Assembly (NCBI GenBank): GCA_021828605.1 | Contig: JAJZEG010000028.1 | Coordinates: 1 to 8,949 of the forward strand | Length of the DNA: 8,949 nt | Source of the DNA: Pseudomonadota bacterium | Lineage (GTDB): Bacteria; Pseudomonadota; Alphaproteobacteria; Acetobacterales; Acetobacteraceae | Direction of reading: 5' to 3' | Shown: piece by piece, positions 7,137 to 8,949 of the stretch | How positions within the stretch are numbered: position 1 is the stretch's first letter | How the letters are laid out: each line of letters opens with the position of its first letter | Program-made: the position numbers and the translations under genes | The notes under the pieces: model-generated | Databases searched by the model: none | Told to the model about the DNA's origin: nothing | The model's input: only the letters and a program-made list of their open reading frames with translations

Positions 7137-8949
7137 TTACGCGCTCTTGGCCATGATCTCATCAGCAATATTGCGCGGCACCGGCTCGTAATGATGGAAC
7201 TGCATGGTGAACGAGGCGCGGCCTTTGGTCATGCTGCGCAAATGGGAAATATAGCCAAACATTTCCTTCAGCGGCACCAAAGCGCGCACGGTCACCGTGC
7301 TGCCGGCACTTTCCTGGTTCTGAATCATGCCCCGGCGGCGGTTCAAATCGCCGACCACATCGCCCACATGATCCTGTGGTGTGGTGATTTCCACATCCAT
7401 AATCGGCTCCAGAATGATCGGGTTCGCCTTTTTCATCCCCTCGCGGAAACAAGCCTTCGCCGCAATTTCAAACGCCAGCGCGCTGGAATCGACGTCATGA
7501 TACTTGCCGTCAACCAGCGTATATTTGAAATCGACCGTCTGGAACCCAGCCAGCACGCCGGTATCGGCCTGTACCCGAATGCCTTTTTCCACCGCCGGAA
7601 TAAATTCGCGCGGCACCGTGCCACCAACAACCTTGTTCTCAAACACCACGCCCTGGTTACGCTCCAGCGGTTCGAAAATAATCTTGACCTCGGCATACTG
7701 GCCCGAACCGCCCGACTGCTTCTTGTGGGTATAGGTCTCGGTATGGCTGCGCGCGATGGTTTCGCGATACGCCACCTGCGGCGCACCAATATTCGCCTCA
7801 ACGCCATATTCGCGCTTTAGCCGGTCGATGATGATTTCCAGATGCAACTCACCCATGCCCGACAAAATCGTCTGGCCGGTTTCCTGATCGGTTTTCAGCC
7901 GCAAGGACGGGTCTTCACCCGCCAATTTTTGCAGCGCCAACGTCATTTTCTCGACCGAATCCTTGGTTTTCGGCTCAACCGAAATATCGATCACCGGCAC
8001 CGGGAACGCCATGCGCTCCAGCACCACCGGGTCTTCGCTCGCCGCCAAGGTATCGCCGGTCCCCGTATCTTTGAGCCCAACAAACGCCGCAATATCGCCC
8101 GCGACAACTTCCTTAACTTCTTCGCGCTTATCGGCATGCATTTGGAACATCCGGCCAATGCGCTCTTTATGCCCTTTGGTGGTGTTGAGCACCGAATCGC
8201 CGGATTTCAGCGTGCCAGCATAAACCCGCACAAAGGTCAGCGTGCCGTATTTGTCATTGATAATCTTGAAAGCGAGTCCGGCAAACGGCTTGCTCGGATC
8301 AGCTTTGATCCGCCGCTGATGTTCGCCCTCTTCCTCGCCTTCCTCAACCGCAACCTTGATCCCCGGAACGTCAACCGGGCTCGGCAAATAATCCAGCACC
8401 GAGTCAAGCAAAGGCTGCACGCCCTTATTTTTGAACGCTGTGCCGCACAAAACCGGACGGAACGCGCCGGAAATCGTGCCGGTCTTGATCGCGCGCTTCA
8501 GCGTTTCCACCGAAACATCGCCCTTGTCGAAATATTCTTCCATGCCCGCATCATCAACGGCGAGCGCGGTGTCGAGCAAGGTTTGGCGATGTTCCTTCGC
8601 CTTCTCCAGCAAATCGGCGGGAATCGGCTCATCATGGAACTTGGCGCCCAATTCGCCGCCTTCCCAAATAATCGCCTTCATCTCAACCAAATCCACCACG
8701 CCGATAAACTTGTCTTCGATCCCAATCGGCAGTTGCAGCGGCAACGCGATGATATCAAGCTTCTCTTTCAACGTATCAAACGCCCGGTAAAAATCCGCCC
8801 CGGTGCGATCAAGCTTGTTGATGAAAATAACCCGCGGCACATTATACCGATCGGCCAACCGCCAGTTGGTTTCCGATTGCGGCTGCACGCCGGCCACACC
8901 CTCGATAATGAAAATCGCGCCATCCAGCACCCGCAAGCTGCGATTAACC
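7137..8949 (-). CDS. fusA: Translation elongation factor G (5'-partial)
   Basis: EF-G is the cytoplasmic GTPase that drives ribosomal translocation and, with RRF, recycles ribosomes. 603 residues to the TAA at 7137-7139 are visible; roughly 95 N-terminal residues, including the P-loop and DTPGH switch, lie beyond the right edge. The visible part opens [11 protein letters not shown], just after the G3 motif. The G4 motif NKLD is at 8808-8819 (NKMD in most EF-Gs) and the G5 region is CGTAFKNKG near 8421-8447. Domain II starts around visible residue 220 (FAGLAFKI), III contains [19 protein letters not shown] starts near 412 ([10 protein letters not shown]), with HDVDSS near 484 matching the domain IV tip histidine, and V starts near 513 (MDVEITTP). 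It ends in the usual [15 protein letters not shown] hypothetical gene, not tuf, follows it. Confidence 0.97.
   Translation of the reverse strand, partial: VNRSLRVLDGAIFIIEGVAGVQPQSETNWRLADRYNVPRVIFINKLDRTGADFYRAFDTLKEKLDIIALPLQLPIGIEDKFIGVVDLVEMKAIIWEGGELGAKFHDEPIPADLLEKAKEHRQTLLDTALAVDDAGMEEYFDKGDVSVETLKRAIKTGTISGAFRPVLCGTAFKNKGVQPLLDSVLDYLPSPVDVPGIKVAVEEGEEEGEHQRRIKADPSKPFAGLAFKIINDKYGTLTFVRVYAGTLKSGDSVLNTTKGHKERIGRMFQMHADKREEVKEVVAGDIAAFVGLKDTGTGDTLAASEDPVVLERMAFPVPVIDISVEPKTKDSVEKMTLALQKLAGEDPSLRLKTDQETGQTILSGMGELHLEIIIDRLKREYGVEANIGAPQVAYRETIARSHTETYTHKKQSGGSGQYAEVKIIFEPLERNQGVVFENKVVGGTVPREFIPAVEKGIRVQADTGVLAGFQTVDFKYTLVDGKYHDVDSSALAFEIAAKACFREGMKKANPIILEPIMDVEITTPQDHVGDVVGDLNRRRGMIQNQESAGSTVTVRALVPLKEMFGYISHLRSMTKGRASFTMQFHHYEPVPRNIADEIMAKSA

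Noticed and set aside
6993..7820. Long + strand open frame opposite fusA and the small downstream gene
   Set aside because: It lies antisense to unmistakable EF-G coding sequence and shows no family features; it is a shadow frame.
1..8949. CRISPR array, toxin-antitoxin pair, defence island or other unknown multi-gene system
   Set aside because: No regularly spaced direct repeats with unique spacers were seen, and every long gene except the 100-codon one belongs to a familiar family.

Overview
The window looks like part of an alphaproteobacterial chromosome. The coding DNA is GC-rich with strong G/C preference at third codon positions. The EF-G, NirB, NasA and SUMT proteins look alphaproteobacterial, and an acetic-acid-bacterium or Rhodospirillales relative is my tentative guess. 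No rRNA, tRNA or other taxonomic marker is present to settle it.

Left part (1-6166, + strand): a compact assimilatory nitrate/nitrite reduction operon in the order nirB (5' end cut off by the window) - nirD - nasA - cobA. The genes overlap by 1, 4 and about 23 bases, so they are almost certainly cotranscribed and translationally coupled. NasA reduces nitrate to nitrite with a Mo-bis-MGD cofactor. NirB/NirD reduces nitrite to ammonium with NAD(P)H, using siroheme. CobA (SUMT) makes precorrin-2, the siroheme precursor, so the operon also supplies the NirB cofactor. No NasC-type diaphorase or nitrate transporter is visible. NirB and NasA each carry a short Pro/Asn/Gln-rich linker built from 12-bp tandem repeats.

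Middle part (6167-6803): a GNAT acetyltransferase gene broken by a small palindrome-bearing mobile element of about 120 bp with CTAG at both ends. Removing the element together with one CTAG restores a continuous 148-codon reading frame with normal GNAT spacing. This natural insertion is the most informative feature of the window.

Right part (6804-8949, - strand): the 3' six-sevenths of fusA (elongation factor G), followed after 30 bases by a 100-codon gene of unknown function. This transcription unit converges on the nitrate operon and the broken GNAT gene. No previously undescribed multi-gene system is supported by this sequence.
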